Positions 25,813-36,100 of a DNA stretch of 64,000 nt are shown here, piece after piece. Position numbers and translations under genes: made by a program. Source of the stretch: Streptomyces sp. NRRL S-350 (GTDB lineage: Bacteria; Actinomycetota; Actinomycetes; Streptomycetales; Streptomycetaceae); NCBI RefSeq assembly GCF_000719705.1, contig NZ_JOHO01000011.1, positions 186,001 to 250,000 of the forward strand. The letters run 5' to 3'. Position 1 is the first letter of the stretch. Each line of letters begins with the position of its first letter. The notes below the pieces were generated by a model. The model had not been told where the DNA came from, did not search any database, and saw nothing but the letters and a program-made list of their open reading frames with translations.

Positions 25813-28800
25813 CTAGCGCTGGGTCCAGTTCGCGATCACGGTCGCCCCGGCCTGCGGGGTAATGCTGGTCGGGCCCGTGAGCGTGTTGTCGTCCTGGGCG
25901 CTCCAGGTGAGCGTCAGGCCGGCCGGGAGCCCGGTGACCGCCGTCCCGTTCGCGTCCACCAGGTCCCACAGGCCGGAGACGCCCGTCACGGTGAGGCTCG
26001 TGAGCGTGCCCGCGACGTCACCGCCCGGGGTCCACGGCGTGCCGTTGGTGAGGGTGCGCGCCTGGGCCGTGAGGGTGCGGACCGTGTCGTCGTTGACGCA
26101 CGCCACGATGTTCGCGTTGGCGACCGCCGCCCCGGTCACCGAGTCGACCAGCGTCACGGTGCCGTTGGTGTTCCGGATGGCCGTCGCCCGGCCGCTGCCT
26201 GTGTTGGTGCACAGGTCATCGGCGAGGACCTGCGGGCAGCAGTCGGAGCAGATGCCGACCGTGCCGACCGGGGCGAACGCTGCACCGGCCAGGGTGGTGT
26301 TCGTGGTGGAGACCAGGGCGCCCGTAAGCGAGTTGAAGCGGAACAGCCGGATGAACGCGGTGCCGTTCTGGTCGCACAGCACCTCCTCCACGAAGTCCGT
26401 GTCCGCCTGCACCGTCTGGGCGCAGACCCCGACCGCGCCCGTGGGCACGAACGCCGCGCCGGCCAGGGTGGTGTCGGTGAAGCCGGTGACCGCGCCGGTC
26501 GTCCCGTAGGTGTAGGTCCGGATGAACCGGTTCGGGGTGGCCGCGCTGTCGCAGAGGATGAACGACTCGCTGTCGACGCCCGTGCCCGTCCCGCAGGTGC
26601 CGACCGCGCCGACCGGGGCGAACGCTGCGCCCGCGAGGGTCCGGTCCGTGAAGCTGCTGACGACGCCGGCCGCGTCGTAGGCGTAGGTGCGCAGGAAGCG
26701 GGTGCCGTTGGAGTCGCAGAGGATCTGCGACTCGGCGTCGACCCGGTCCCCGGGGCTGGCGGGCTGGCACACGCCGACCGTCCCGGTCACGGTGTACAGC
26801 GACCCGTCAAACGTCGTGTCGTAGTGCCCGGCGATGCTCCCGTCCACCCCGTAGACGAAGTGCCGCAGGAACGGCGTCGACTCGTCGCTGATGCACGCCG
26901 GGTTCGGGGCGGCGTCCGTGACGACCATGCTGTAGCTCGTCAGCAGGTACTCGGGGTGCGTGGTCGGCTGCCACACCAGGTAGGAGTGGTGGACGGTGAT
27001 AGCCCCGGCGGCGAGGTCGGCGTACGGGACATCGGCCTCCAGCGTGACCGCGACGGTGGTACCGGACGGGAACGGGCCGATGGTCTGGGAGTCGACGGTC
27101 GCCGCGCCGTTGCGGAGGCTGATGCCCACCGTGCCGCTCGAAGGCGAGCCCTGGCCCGTGTTCCGGACGCTGAACGTGTGCCGGATGTGCACCGTGGTCG
27201 GCGGCCCGCACGGCGCGGTTCCCGGGGGCACCAGGGCGTACTGGACGTTGAAGAACCGCGAGGTCGGCGGGTTCGTCCCCCACGTCGGGACCGTGAGCGA
27301 CGGGGAGGCGCCGGTCACCCAGGCGTTGACGTCGGCCACGGCCGGGATCGGGGCGTTCCCGGGCGGGTTGGGTGCCTGGCCGACCGCCGTCGCCGCGATG
27401 ACGGGCGGGTCGCCCGTGAAGTCGCACAGCTGCACAACCTCGGCGTCGGTGCCGCCACTGGCGCACGGCACGACCGTGAAGCCGTCCGCGGTCGGGTCGA
27501 GGGCGTTGCCGAGCGCGTCGAAGAAGCCGATCCCGTTCGGGGTCTGCGGGGTGGCCGGGATCGAGTCCTGGTGCCGCGCCCAACCCGCGTGCAGGGCCGT
27601 ACCGGTAGACGTCAGGGTGTAGCAGATCGCCTCGCGGTCGGCGGCGTCCGGCTGGCAGAGCTGGACGGGGCCGACCGGGGCGTAGACCGTGACGCCGTCG
27701 AGCTCGAAGTCCCACAGGGCGTCGTTGGTGCCGGCGATCGGGCTGCCGACGTACCGGCGGAGGAACTGGTGCCCGCCCGCGCCCTGGTCGCACAGGACCT
27801 CCTCGAAGAAGGCGCTCTCCGCGCAGATCAGGATGACCGGGAACGGGACGACCTCGACGCCGGACAGGGTGTAGACATGGGCGGTGCCGTCCGCGTCCCG
27901 GGTCAGGAACCCCTGGCGCTGGAGGCTGGTAGCGGGATCGCTGAAACAGATGGGCCCGAGGACGTCCGCGCCCGCGCAGGTACCGACCGTGCCGACCGGG
28001 GTGTACGCCGCTCCGTCGAGGGTGAAGTCGCTGTGCGCCTTGACCTGGGGCTGGCCAACGTCGCTGACGGCCTGGACGTACTTGCGCAGGAAGGGCCCGC
28101 TGTCGTCGCAGAGGACCTGGTCGCCCATGAACGCGGTGTCCGTGCAGGAGCCGATGGTGTAGCTGGACGGCGCGGCCACGGGGCCGCCATCGGGACCGAC
28201 GAAGGAGTCCGCCAGCACCCCGCCGGAGGCGTCGGTGATGACGACGCGCTGGAGGTTGGTCCGGACGCCGCCGATCGTCGCGCACACCGGGTAGGTGTGC
28301 ACGAGGTTCGCGGCTACGGAGCCGCCGTCGCCGCCGGCCGCGGCGGCCGGGCACGGGCCGGGGGTCGGCGCCGGGGCCTGGCCCCAGAACGCCGAGTTCG
28401 TCAGGATGGCGCCGGTCTCGGCGTTCTGCCACGAGTGGATCGTCCCGGTCTCGCAGATCGGGGACCACAGCTCGTCTTCGCAGACGGTGGTGGTCTCGTC
28501 CACGGTGACGACGCAGGTGTCGTCGTCCGTGGTCGCGGTGGCGCGCTGGTCCGGGCGGTCGATGTAGGCGCGCATGTCGGTGAACAGGCCGCCGCGGGCA
28601 CCGCCGACCGGGTTGTTCGTCGACAGCGCCAGGGTGTAGGTGCTGCCGCCGGTCAGCGGGATCGTCTGGCTGAACTGGGTCCAGGGGTTCGGGCCACCGC
28701 TGTTGGTGACGGACGGCGGGTTGCTGACGTCATCGATCAGGTCGCCGTTCTGGGCGTCGTCCGTGTCGCCGTTGTCCAGGGTGATCCGGTGCTGCTCGCC

Positions 28801-29793
28801 GTTGTCGCGGGCACCGTGGACGACGCGGATGATGAAGTTCGCCGAGGCCGGAGCGGTGAAGGTCTGCCAGATGGTCGAGCGGCCACCGGGCGGCGGCCCG
28901 TCCGAAGTGATCTCCTGGACCGGGGTACCGCGAGGCGTCGGGGTCGTGCTCTGGCCATCCGCGACGTCCCGGCCCCAGATCTCGAAGGTGCGCCCGACGT
29001 CGTTGGTCTCCCACCCGGAGTTCGCGACGTTGGTGCAGTTCGCCCGGCCGGACGGCGGGAAGCCGGGGAACGGCCCGGGGTCGTCCTGCCGGGCCAGGAG
29101 GTGGAAGCCGTAATTGCCCTGCGAAACAGGCGGGTTGAGCGGCGGCGTCTCGTTGTACGCCGGGTTGATGATCATGTCCTGGCCGCCGTTGTAGACCAGT
29201 TCGATCAGGTCCGGCGGGGACTGGTCCAGGCGCAGGCACTCGATGTGGATCTGCATCGGCGCGGCGGTACCGCAGATGGTCTGTCCGGCGTTCGGGTTCG
29301 TGATGGTGACCGTGGCCGATGCCGGGACGCGCCCCTCGATGAAGGCGGTCAGGTCTTGCCGGAACTGCTCTCCGTCCGGGTCGGCCACGTCCCAGACGAT
29401 GTTCGCGGCGTTCGTGACCTGGTCGACCTGCAAGCTCTGGACCGCGAACCCCGGGTTGATCGGCAGCGTGATGTCGTACTGCCGGCCGGGGTGGTCGACG
29501 GGCCCCGTCGCCGTAGTCGTGCGGTGGAACGCCACGGGCTCCAGGCAGCCGGTCTCGCCAGGGCACGGCATGAGGGTGCCCTGCGCCACGTACGCGATGC
29601 CCGTCGCCGGGTCCACGAAGGTTGGCGGGCCCATCGGGGCGCCGGCAGCGTCGTACTCCCACACCGCCATCGCGGTACCGGCAATGGTCCCGTCCGGCAG
29701 GGTGTCGCAGAGGATCGTCTGCTCGACGTCGACACCGGCCGCCCCCGTACCCCCTCCCTCGCACGGCTGCGGCTGGAACGGCGGAGTCGTCAC
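25813..29793 (-). CDS. Large virion surface protein with LCDxxG repeats
   Basis: 1326 residues, GTG with AGGAGG 5 bases upstream. At least eight repeats of about 45-50 residues carry the pattern LCD-x-x-G-x-x-FxRxY...G...(D/N)xTLxGxxFxPxGxVGxC. These are interrupted by beta-sandwich-like segments (IWQTFTAPASANFIIRVVHG; HIRHTFSVRNTGQGS) and closed by an Ig-like end. The repeat type occurs in phage and phage-like tail fibre proteins. Presumably a long side fibre or surface decoration. Confidence 0.55.
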   Translation of the reverse strand: MTTPPFQPQPCEGGGTGAAGVDVEQTILCDTLPDGTIAGTAMAVWEYDAAGAPMGPPTFVDPATGIAYVAQGTLMPCPGETGCLEPVAFHRTTTATGPVDHPGRQYDITLPINPGFAVQSLQVDQVTNAANIVWDVADPDGEQFRQDLTAFIEGRVPASATVTITNPNAGQTICGTAAPMQIHIECLRLDQSPPDLIELVYNGGQDMIINPAYNETPPLNPPVSQGNYGFHLLARQDDPGPFPGFPPSGRANCTNVANSGWETNDVGRTFEIWGRDVADGQSTTPTPRGTPVQEITSDGPPPGGRSTIWQTFTAPASANFIIRVVHGARDNGEQHRITLDNGDTDDAQNGDLIDDVSNPPSVTNSGGPNPWTQFSQTIPLTGGSTYTLALSTNNPVGGARGGLFTDMRAYIDRPDQRATATTDDDTCVVTVDETTTVCEDELWSPICETGTIHSWQNAETGAILTNSAFWGQAPAPTPGPCPAAAAGGDGGSVAANLVHTYPVCATIGGVRTNLQRVVITDASGGVLADSFVGPDGGPVAAPSSYTIGSCTDTAFMGDQVLCDDSGPFLRKYVQAVSDVGQPQVKAHSDFTLDGAAYTPVGTVGTCAGADVLGPICFSDPATSLQRQGFLTRDADGTAHVYTLSGVEVVPFPVILICAESAFFEEVLCDQGAGGHQFLRRYVGSPIAGTNDALWDFELDGVTVYAPVGPVQLCQPDAADREAICYTLTSTGTALHAGWARHQDSIPATPQTPNGIGFFDALGNALDPTADGFTVVPCASGGTDAEVVQLCDFTGDPPVIAATAVGQAPNPPGNAPIPAVADVNAWVTGASPSLTVPTWGTNPPTSRFFNVQYALVPPGTAPCGPPTTVHIRHTFSVRNTGQGSPSSGTVGISLRNGAATVDSQTIGPFPSGTTVAVTLEADVPYADLAAGAITVHHSYLVWQPTTHPEYLLTSYSMVVTDAAPNPACISDESTPFLRHFVYGVDGSIAGHYDTTFDGSLYTVTGTVGVCQPASPGDRVDAESQILCDSNGTRFLRTYAYDAAGVVSSFTDRTLAGAAFAPVGAVGTCGTGTGVDSESFILCDSAATPNRFIRTYTYGTTGAVTGFTDTTLAGAAFVPTGAVGVCAQTVQADTDFVEEVLCDQNGTAFIRLFRFNSLTGALVSTTNTTLAGAAFAPVGTVGICSDCCPQVLADDLCTNTGSGRATAIRNTNGTVTLVDSVTGAAVANANIVACVNDDTVRTLTAQARTLTNGTPWTPGGDVAGTLTSLTVTGVSGLWDLVDANGTAVTGLPAGLTLTWSAQDDNTLTGPTSITPQAGATVIANWTQR

Positions 29794-29832
29794 GGCATCC
29801 TCCTGGAGGAGTTGGGCGGGGTCGTCGGCACG

Positions 29833-30327
29833 TCAGCCTCCGTGCACGCGGGTGCGGTGCATCGCCAGGCCGCGGTCGCCGCTGAACGACTTCTGGCAGT
29901 CCGCGCAGACGAACTCGGCAGCGTCGTCCTGGTCCTCGGTGGCGGGCTGCTCCTCGACCGGGACGTCCTCCAGCGGCGCGAAGTCCGGCCCGTCGAGCGG
30001 GACCGCGTCGGGCTCGTGCGCCTCCGGGGGAAGCTCGGGCAGCGCCTCGCCGGGTCCGGACTCCTGCTCGGCGCCCGGCGCCGTCTCGGGCGGCGCGCTG
30101 CCCGGCTCCGTCTCGGCCGGGGCCGCCGCGTCCTGCCGCGGCACGTACGGCTGCCCGTCGACCAGGGCGCCGAGCAGCAGCTCCTCGGGCACGTCGGCGA
30201 ACAGTGCGGCGGGTACGCCGAACGACGACGGGCCGACGGTGCGGAGCTTCGGCCGCTGGGCGACCGCCCAGGCCGCGAACGGCTGCCGGAGCTCGGCGGC
30301 GGGCTGGATGGACAGGTTGCTGCTCAC
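29833..30327 (-). CDS. Acidic protein with C-terminal C2H2 zinc finger
   Basis: 164 residues, GTG with AGGAG upstream. Residues 1-60 are compact, 60-138 an acidic Pro/Glu linker. The last 26 residues form a textbook C2H2 finger: Cys141-x2-Cys144-x12-His157-x4-His162 with Phe148 and Leu154 in the usual core positions. It lies in the virion operon between the capsid and the surface proteins. It may tether to DNA or act as a structural zinc knob. Confidence 0.65.
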   Translation of the reverse strand: MSSNLSIQPAAELRQPFAAWAVAQRPKLRTVGPSSFGVPAALFADVPEELLLGALVDGQPYVPRQDAAAPAETEPGSAPPETAPGAEQESGPGEALPELPPEAHEPDAVPLDGPDFAPLEDVPVEEQPATEDQDDAAEFVCADCQKSFSGDRGLAMHRTRVHGG

Positions 30328-30337
30328 AGGTGGCTCC

Positions 30338-31162
30338 TCAGCACAGGGTGACGCGGACCGCCGCGGCGCGGCAGCAGGCGATCTCGACGACGAAGGTCTG
30401 CTGGGCCTGGACCCGGCGGTCGTTGGTGCGCAGGTTGACGCTCTCCGCGTCCTTGAGCGGTACGACCTCGACTTCGTCCCGGCGGACCCGGACCGGGCTG
30501 GTGGCGTACAGCCACGCCTCGCCCGGGTCCGCGGTGGTGCAGTCGGGCGGGCCGACGTTGACGCTGTAGCCGGCGCCGAGGACGACGCAGGACCCGGCGA
30601 GGGTGCGGGGCCCGCCGGTGTCGACGCCGATGATGACGGAGCGCTCGGACAGCAGCGCGCCGGCGCCGACCGGGATGTGCAGCACGCCGGCGCCGCCGTA
30701 CTCGGTGCCGAGCCAGGTCTCCAGGATCCCGATGCCCTGAGCGACCGTCACCGCCCCGGCCGCCGGGGTCTGGTCCTCGGCCATCGGGCACAGCACGTCG
30801 CGCAGGAACCACTCCTCCAGGGCGCGCTGGGCGCCCATCCGAAGCGACTCCTTCACGTGCGCGACGGCTTCCTCGTACGGGTAGCCGATCGTCGTGCACT
30901 CAGTGCCGGACACGATCGTCACCGGCGCGGCCGAGCAGGTCCCCGGCTTGTCGTAGACGACGTCGCCGGGCTCGGGCTCCCCTTCGGGCGGGCACCAGGT
31001 GGTGTCGTGCGCGTCGGCGCAGCTGAGGGGCCGCCAGTCGGTGCCCAGCATCTCGTGCGGGTCGGCGGAGTCGATGATCTCGGTGCAGCCACCGAGGAGG
31101 CCGTAGGGCAGCGGCTCCCCGGGGGCGGCGGTCACGTACTTGCGTAGCCCGGCGTCGGGCAT
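30338..31162 (-). CDS. Probable head or virion protein downstream of capsid
   Basis: 274 residues, ATG with GGAGG upstream. Contains EEAVAHVKESLRMGAQRALEEWFLRDVL and later a strand-rich half with VGAGALLSERSVIIGVDTGG. Eight or more Cys. Its position right after the capsid terminator suggests a capsid-associated protein; not recognised. Confidence 0.5.
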   Translation of the reverse strand: MPDAGLRKYVTAAPGEPLPYGLLGGCTEIIDSADPHEMLGTDWRPLSCADAHDTTWCPPEGEPEPGDVVYDKPGTCSAAPVTIVSGTECTTIGYPYEEAVAHVKESLRMGAQRALEEWFLRDVLCPMAEDQTPAAGAVTVAQGIGILETWLGTEYGGAGVLHIPVGAGALLSERSVIIGVDTGGPRTLAGSCVVLGAGYSVNVGPPDCTTADPGEAWLYATSPVRVRRDEVEVVPLKDAESVNLRTNDRRVQAQQTFVVEIACCRAAAVRVTLC

Positions 31163-31188
31163 TGCGGGCCTCCATCGTCGTCAGGACG

Positions 31189-31232
31189 GTGCGCCCGGTC
31201 CCGGCACGGAGCAGAGCCGGGCCCGGGCGCAC
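31189..31232 (-). terminator. Terminator after the capsid gene
   Basis: 17-bp stem with one mismatch (GTGCGCCCGG-T-CCCGGC / GCCGGG-C-CCGGGCGCAC), 10-base loop, 15 bases past the stop at 31247. Confidence 0.8.
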
Positions 31233-31246
31233 CGCGTGCGGGGCCG

Positions 31247-32884
31247 TCAGGCGACGGGGCAGGACAGGGTCTTCTGCGCACCGGTCGAGCCGTCGGCGCA
31301 GACCGGCACGGTGACGAGGCGGGTGTCGACCGACCTGTCCACGAGAGCGACGCACTCCTCGCTGAAGGTCGCCGTGTAGTCGTTCTTGCTGAACTTCACG
31401 GAGTCGTGGACCACGCCGAGGTTGATCTCCGCGCCACGTCCAGCCTGGAGAGAACCAGCGGGGTAGATCAGGAAGCTGACCTCGTCGGGCCACGCGGTGG
31501 CCGGCGTCGCGCCGCCGATCTCACCCGGCTGCGCCGGGGTCAGACCGCGCGCCCACTGGATCCGGGTGCCGAGCGGCGTGTACAGGTCCTGGACCATGCC
31601 GATGTCGACCTGGTCCAGCCCGACGCCGTTCCGGCGCGCCAGGTCGGCCAACATCATGTTCCTGCTCCACCACGGGAACACGACCTCGAGCGCGGTTCCT
31701 TCGCAGAGCGAGTGACGCTCGATCATGTCCGCCGCGGTGAGGGCGACGGCGCCGTGCAGCGCCGAGACGGTGCCCATCGTCGCGGTCAGTGCGACCGAGG
31801 TCGCGGTGGCCACGGCCTGCTCGAACAGCTCCTGCTTGATGCGGATCTCGTGCGCGACCATCTGGTTGCGCAGGTACCAGGCGACGAGCTCCGGGAAGTG
31901 CCGCTGCGTCAGGATGCCCGCTTCCAGGCAGATCCCGACCGCCTCGCAGCGGACTTCCAGCGGCTGCGGGCACGGGATCTTGAAGCACGGCTTCGTGGCG
32001 CCCGCGATGTCGTCGGCCTCGGTGTGCACCCAGGTCATCGCGGCGACGTCCAGCGTCGGCGGCTTGTAGTAGCGGATACCGCCCCTGGCGAGCTGCGTCT
32101 CCGGCAGGTCCCACAGCATGTCGGGGCAGGCCACGTCGGCGATGTCGTAGACCATCTCCGACACCGCGCACCAGCCGCCGGACGCGACCAAGTCCCCCTT
32201 CGGCAGGCGCCGCTGGTTGGAGGCGGTGAGGGTCACCGAGGTGCCCTCCGGGATGGAGCCGGCGTCGGTGACGATCAGCTCGTCCGGGTACGGGTGCGAG
32301 TAGCTGGCGACCTGGCTGCTGCCGCCGTTGATGGTCTTGAGGGCGTTCGCGCGGGCGATGACACCTGCGGTCAGGTCGTCGAAGTTGATGGTGCTGCCCG
32401 GCTTGTGGCCGGGGACGTCGACCGACGCGGTGATGCGGGTCGCCGGCTTGTTCTCCTCGGGGAGGACGCGGCGCTGGCCCGCGCGGACCGCACTGAGGTT
32501 CAGACGGGGCCTCGCCGGCGGGGTCGCGGCCGCGGTCGCCGCCGCTTCCGGCTCCGGCTCGGGCTCGTCGGACGCGGTCGCCTCGGTTTCCGTCTCGGCC
32601 TCCGGCTCGACCTGGGCGGCGGGCTCCTCAGCCTGGCCGCGCACCTGGGCGGCGAGAGCATCGATCTCGGCGGCGGCCTGCTGCGCCGCGTCCAGCCGGG
32701 ACGCCTGCTCGGCGCGGATGTCGTTGACGGCCGCCGCGATGGCGCGCATCTCGGCCAGGTCGTCCTGGCTGATGCTGGTGCTGTTGGAGCGGGAGTCGAA
32801 CGCGGCGACCGCCGCGTCCAGGAGTGCGCCGAGCTCGTCGTCGGTCAGCGCGCTGTAGCTCTCGGGGAGCTCGAACGGGTCCAT
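31247..32884 (-). CDS. Major capsid protein with fused N-terminal scaffold-like region
   Basis: 545 residues. ATG 32884 is chosen because TGGAGA lies about 8 bases upstream. Residues 1-90 are coiled-coil (DDLAEMRAIAAAVNDIRAEQ), 90-130 a Glu/Ala/Pro linker, then the HK97-type capsid fold, ending SFLIYPAGSLQAGRGAEINL and DRSVDTRLVTVPVC. The N-terminal part resembles a delta/scaffold domain that a prohead protease would remove. Monocistronic unit with its own late element and flanking terminators, implying high expression. Confidence 0.8.
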   Translation of the reverse strand: MDPFELPESYSALTDDELGALLDAAVAAFDSRSNSTSISQDDLAEMRAIAAAVNDIRAEQASRLDAAQQAAAEIDALAAQVRGQAEEPAAQVEPEAETETEATASDEPEPEPEAAATAAATPPARPRLNLSAVRAGQRRVLPEENKPATRITASVDVPGHKPGSTINFDDLTAGVIARANALKTINGGSSQVASYSHPYPDELIVTDAGSIPEGTSVTLTASNQRRLPKGDLVASGGWCAVSEMVYDIADVACPDMLWDLPETQLARGGIRYYKPPTLDVAAMTWVHTEADDIAGATKPCFKIPCPQPLEVRCEAVGICLEAGILTQRHFPELVAWYLRNQMVAHEIRIKQELFEQAVATATSVALTATMGTVSALHGAVALTAADMIERHSLCEGTALEVVFPWWSRNMMLADLARRNGVGLDQVDIGMVQDLYTPLGTRIQWARGLTPAQPGEIGGATPATAWPDEVSFLIYPAGSLQAGRGAEINLGVVHDSVKFSKNDYTATFSEECVALVDRSVDTRLVTVPVCADGSTGAQKTLSCPVA

Positions 32885-32915
32885 CGGCCGTGTCTCCAGA
32901 TCAGTCGGAGAGATG

Positions 32916-32952
32916 GCCCGGCCCAAAACCAGCAGCGCTCCCGGAAATAGTA
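32916..32952 (-). promoter_or_regulatory. Conserved late element, copy before capsid
   Basis: Minus strand contains GGGAGCGCTGCTGGTTTTGG then GCCGGGC, 32 bases before the capsid start, immediately downstream of a terminator. Confidence 0.6.
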
Positions 32953-32977
32953 GCCGCCCCCGGGTTCCGGGGGCGGC
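32953..32977 (-). terminator. Terminator before the capsid unit
   Basis: Perfect 11-bp stem GCCGCCCCCGG / CCGGGGGCGGC with a 3-base loop, 37 bases past the stop at 33014. Confidence 0.8.
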
Positions 32978-33013
32978 TCCTGTCAAGCAGGTGCGCGGCG
33001 CGGGCCGCGACGG

Positions 33014-33196
33014 TCAGGCCGTCTTCGGGGCGATCTCCGTGCTGCCCTTCGGCCGGGCGATGCTCCCCGGGTAGCGGAGCGCGACCGCCTTCGCCGTCGC
33101 CTGGGTGCCGCCCGGGAAGAGGACCTTGCCGTTGCCGCCGTCGGCGACGACCTCCCACTGGTTGCTGCTGCCGCCCTTGTTGCATCCGCAGGCCAT
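33014..33196 (-). CDS. Small Cys/Gly phage protein
   Basis: 60 residues from ATG 33196, with GGAG 8 bases upstream. Starts MACGCNKGGSSNQWEVV, continues with a beta-hairpin-like DGGNGKVLFPGGTQATAKAVALRYPGS. Such 60-residue proteins sit between protease and capsid genes in some actinophages. Function unknown. Confidence 0.65.
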   Translation of the reverse strand: MACGCNKGGSSNQWEVVADGGNGKVLFPGGTQATAKAVALRYPGSIARPKGSTEIAPKTA

Positions 33197-33198
33197 GG

Positions 33199-36100
33199 TC
33201 AAACTCCGTTCTCGGTGGTGCCGGACATGCCGGCGGTGGTCTTCTGGCGAATCGGGGCGAGCGCGGCGGCCAGCTCGGCGACCTCGGCGCGGGCCGCCTG
33301 GCGCTGCTCCATGGCCTCGGCGAGACGGTCGACGAATCCGGGGTCGGACATGGCCGCGGCGACGACTTCGGCGACGTCCTCGACGGACACGGACACGTAC
33401 GTGTCCGCCCCGTGTCCGGACACGGTGTCCGGACGGTGTCCGCCCAGGTCAGGGTGGATGTCCTCGGCGATGGCGGACACGTCCGCCGGGATGTCCGGGA
33501 CGTGTCCGGACACGGTGTCCGCCGTGTCCGCGAGGACGGCGGAGGCCGCGAGGGCGAGGTTCGAGCGCTCGGCGACGGCGGACGCCAGCAGCGGCGAGGA
33601 GTGCCCGGGCACCGGCACGGACAGCACCGCGCGCAGCTCCCACTGGCCGCCCCGCCGCTTCTGCCGCAGGTGGTAGCTGGGCTGGCACGCGGCGAACACC
33701 AGACGGTCCCAGTCGGACAGCCACGGCCCGGCCGCGCCGCTGAACCACATGCCCCGCTCGTTCATGCCGACGGTCACGATCCCCGCCACGGTCCGGGTGT
33801 CGTCGAACTGGCAGCTCGCGGTCTCGCACTCGGCGCCGTCGCGGTGGTGGCCGACGTTCATGGTTAGCGCACCGGCCTTCACGCTGCCGCCGTCGTCCAG
33901 CGGGAACTTCTTCCGCAGGAAGTGGCTCAGGTCGATCTCGCCGAGCGATTCGATCGTCACCTTCTTCCCCGGGATGCCCGCGTGCGGCTCTCCGGCCTGC
34001 GCGACCCAGCCGTAGATCCGGCCGTTCGCGTAGTGGACGCCGCCGGACCCGGGCGGCAGCTCCTCCACGGTCGGCTCGACGAACCAGGCAGCGGGCATCG
34101 GCGGGAGCCCCTGCAACGCGGTCCACGCCGACGCCACCAGGTCCTCGTCGGAGATGTCGGCGGACGCGGTGACGGGGCCCTCCGGGTGGCTGGACGGGCC
34201 GACGTAGACGCCGCGCGCCAGGCGCACCAGCCGGCCGGACTCGACGGCCTGGGCGAGGTGGTTGCGGACGGTGGACACCAGCAGGCCCAGGGCCTTCGCG
34301 ACGTCGCTCGCGCCGACCGGCACCGGCGAGGAGCACACGAACACCACGACCTGGTCGTGGACGCCGCTGTCGTCCGCCGCCGCGGTGGCCGAAGCGGTCT
34401 CCTCCTCGACCCACGGCGGCGCGTCCGGGGCGCCGTCGACCTCCTCGGCGATCCGCGCGTACAGCTTCTCCACGTTGGCCTTGACGGCGTCGCTGTCCTT
34501 CTCCGGCAGGTCGACGCCGCCCATGCCGCCCTGGAGCACCGACGCGACCGCGTAGACCCCGGCCGGGACGATGTGGAGCTCACCGTCGAAGACGTCCGCG
34601 AACGGCAGCTTGTACGCGCTGGCGGTCGCCGGGTCCGCCTCGTCGTCGCGCCACAGGAACCCGGCGGCGAGCTTCTTCGGGTCCACCGCGCCGTCGTCGC
34701 CGGTCGCGTAGGCCAGGATCCGCTTCTGCGCACCCGGGCCGTCCCAGCGGGCCTCGGGGTCGTCGTGGACCGGCAGGGCCAGGTCGCCGACGGCGGACGC
34801 CGCCAGCTCTCCGACCGGGTCCAGGACGATCCGGGCCCGGTTGTAGGCGGGCATCGCGACGAGGGTCGCACCGCGCAGCCGCGCCCGGGTCACCCGGATC
34901 AGGAAGTCCCCGGACTTCTCGGAGTGGATGACCAGGCCCTCGTCGGTGTCGGGGTCGCCGGCCGCCGCGGTGCGGGCCCGCTCCTCCTGGAGCGGAATCT
35001 GCATCAGCTCGACGTCCGAGGCGGTGATCGGCTCCCCGGTCGGGCGGGTGAGGACGCCGGTCCCGCCGAACGCCGCGCGCAGCGCGTCGCCGCTGATCCT
35101 CCCGTCCGGGCCGGTGATGAGCTGCACCTGGTGCTGCGTCCGGGACATGGTGACGCCGGAGGCGGTCCAGTCGCCGGCCGCGGTGGCGGTGATCGCCCAC
35201 GAGCCGTCGTCGAGCCGCAGGAAGCTCGCGTGGGCGAGGCGCGCGGAGGCGGCCAGGCCGTACCAGCCGTCGTCCTCCTCCGCGACCTGGTCGGCCGGGT
35301 TGTAGGTGCGGTCGACGAACTCGACCTCGGCGTCGTCCAGGTCGACGCTGACGCCGAGCGGGGCGCCCTCGTCGAGGAGCAGCACCGCGTCGGCGGCGGC
35401 CGGGCGAGCCGGGTAGAGGACCCCGCTGCCGCCGATCCGGTCGCCGGTGCGGTTCAGCTCCTGGATGGAGCCGATCAGCTCGGCGCCCTCGTGGCCGCCG
35501 AGCATCTGCTCCGCGTACTGGAGCGGCCACGGGCCGTCGGACCAGTAGAGCGAGCCCTTCGCGAAGACCCTGCCATCGCCCGTCTGTTCGTTCTCGAACG
35601 CCAACGCGGTGTCGTCCGGGGTGGACCAGCCGCGGGTCTCGATTCCGGCGGCCGTGGCGTCTGCGGGTTCCATCGGTGTTTCCTCCTCGGTGGTGCCGAG
35701 CGGGATGTCGGCGTACTCGCCCGCGAAGGCGACGCGGAGCCGGTCGAAGGTGACCGGGCCGAGCCGGTCGGTCATCTCCTGGAGCGGCCAGCCCTCGGGG
35801 CTGTAGATCCCGCACACGTGCGGCGCCCAGGGCGAGTGCTGGACGGGCAGCTCCGGATGGTCGTGGGTGCCTTCCAACGCCATCAGGGCGGCGTCGTGGG
35901 CGTCCTCCAGCACGGGGGCGCCGGCCGGGCGGTCGCGGTCGTCGCCGACGGCCCACACCCACGACGGGGAGGCCGACCCCGGGTTCCAGTGGTTCACGCC
36001 GAAGGCGCGGCCGGCGATCGTGCCGCCGACCGTCTTGGCGAAGGCGCGGACCTCGGCGATCAGCTCGTTGCGCTGCTCCGGGGTCCAGTCGGCGCCTTCG

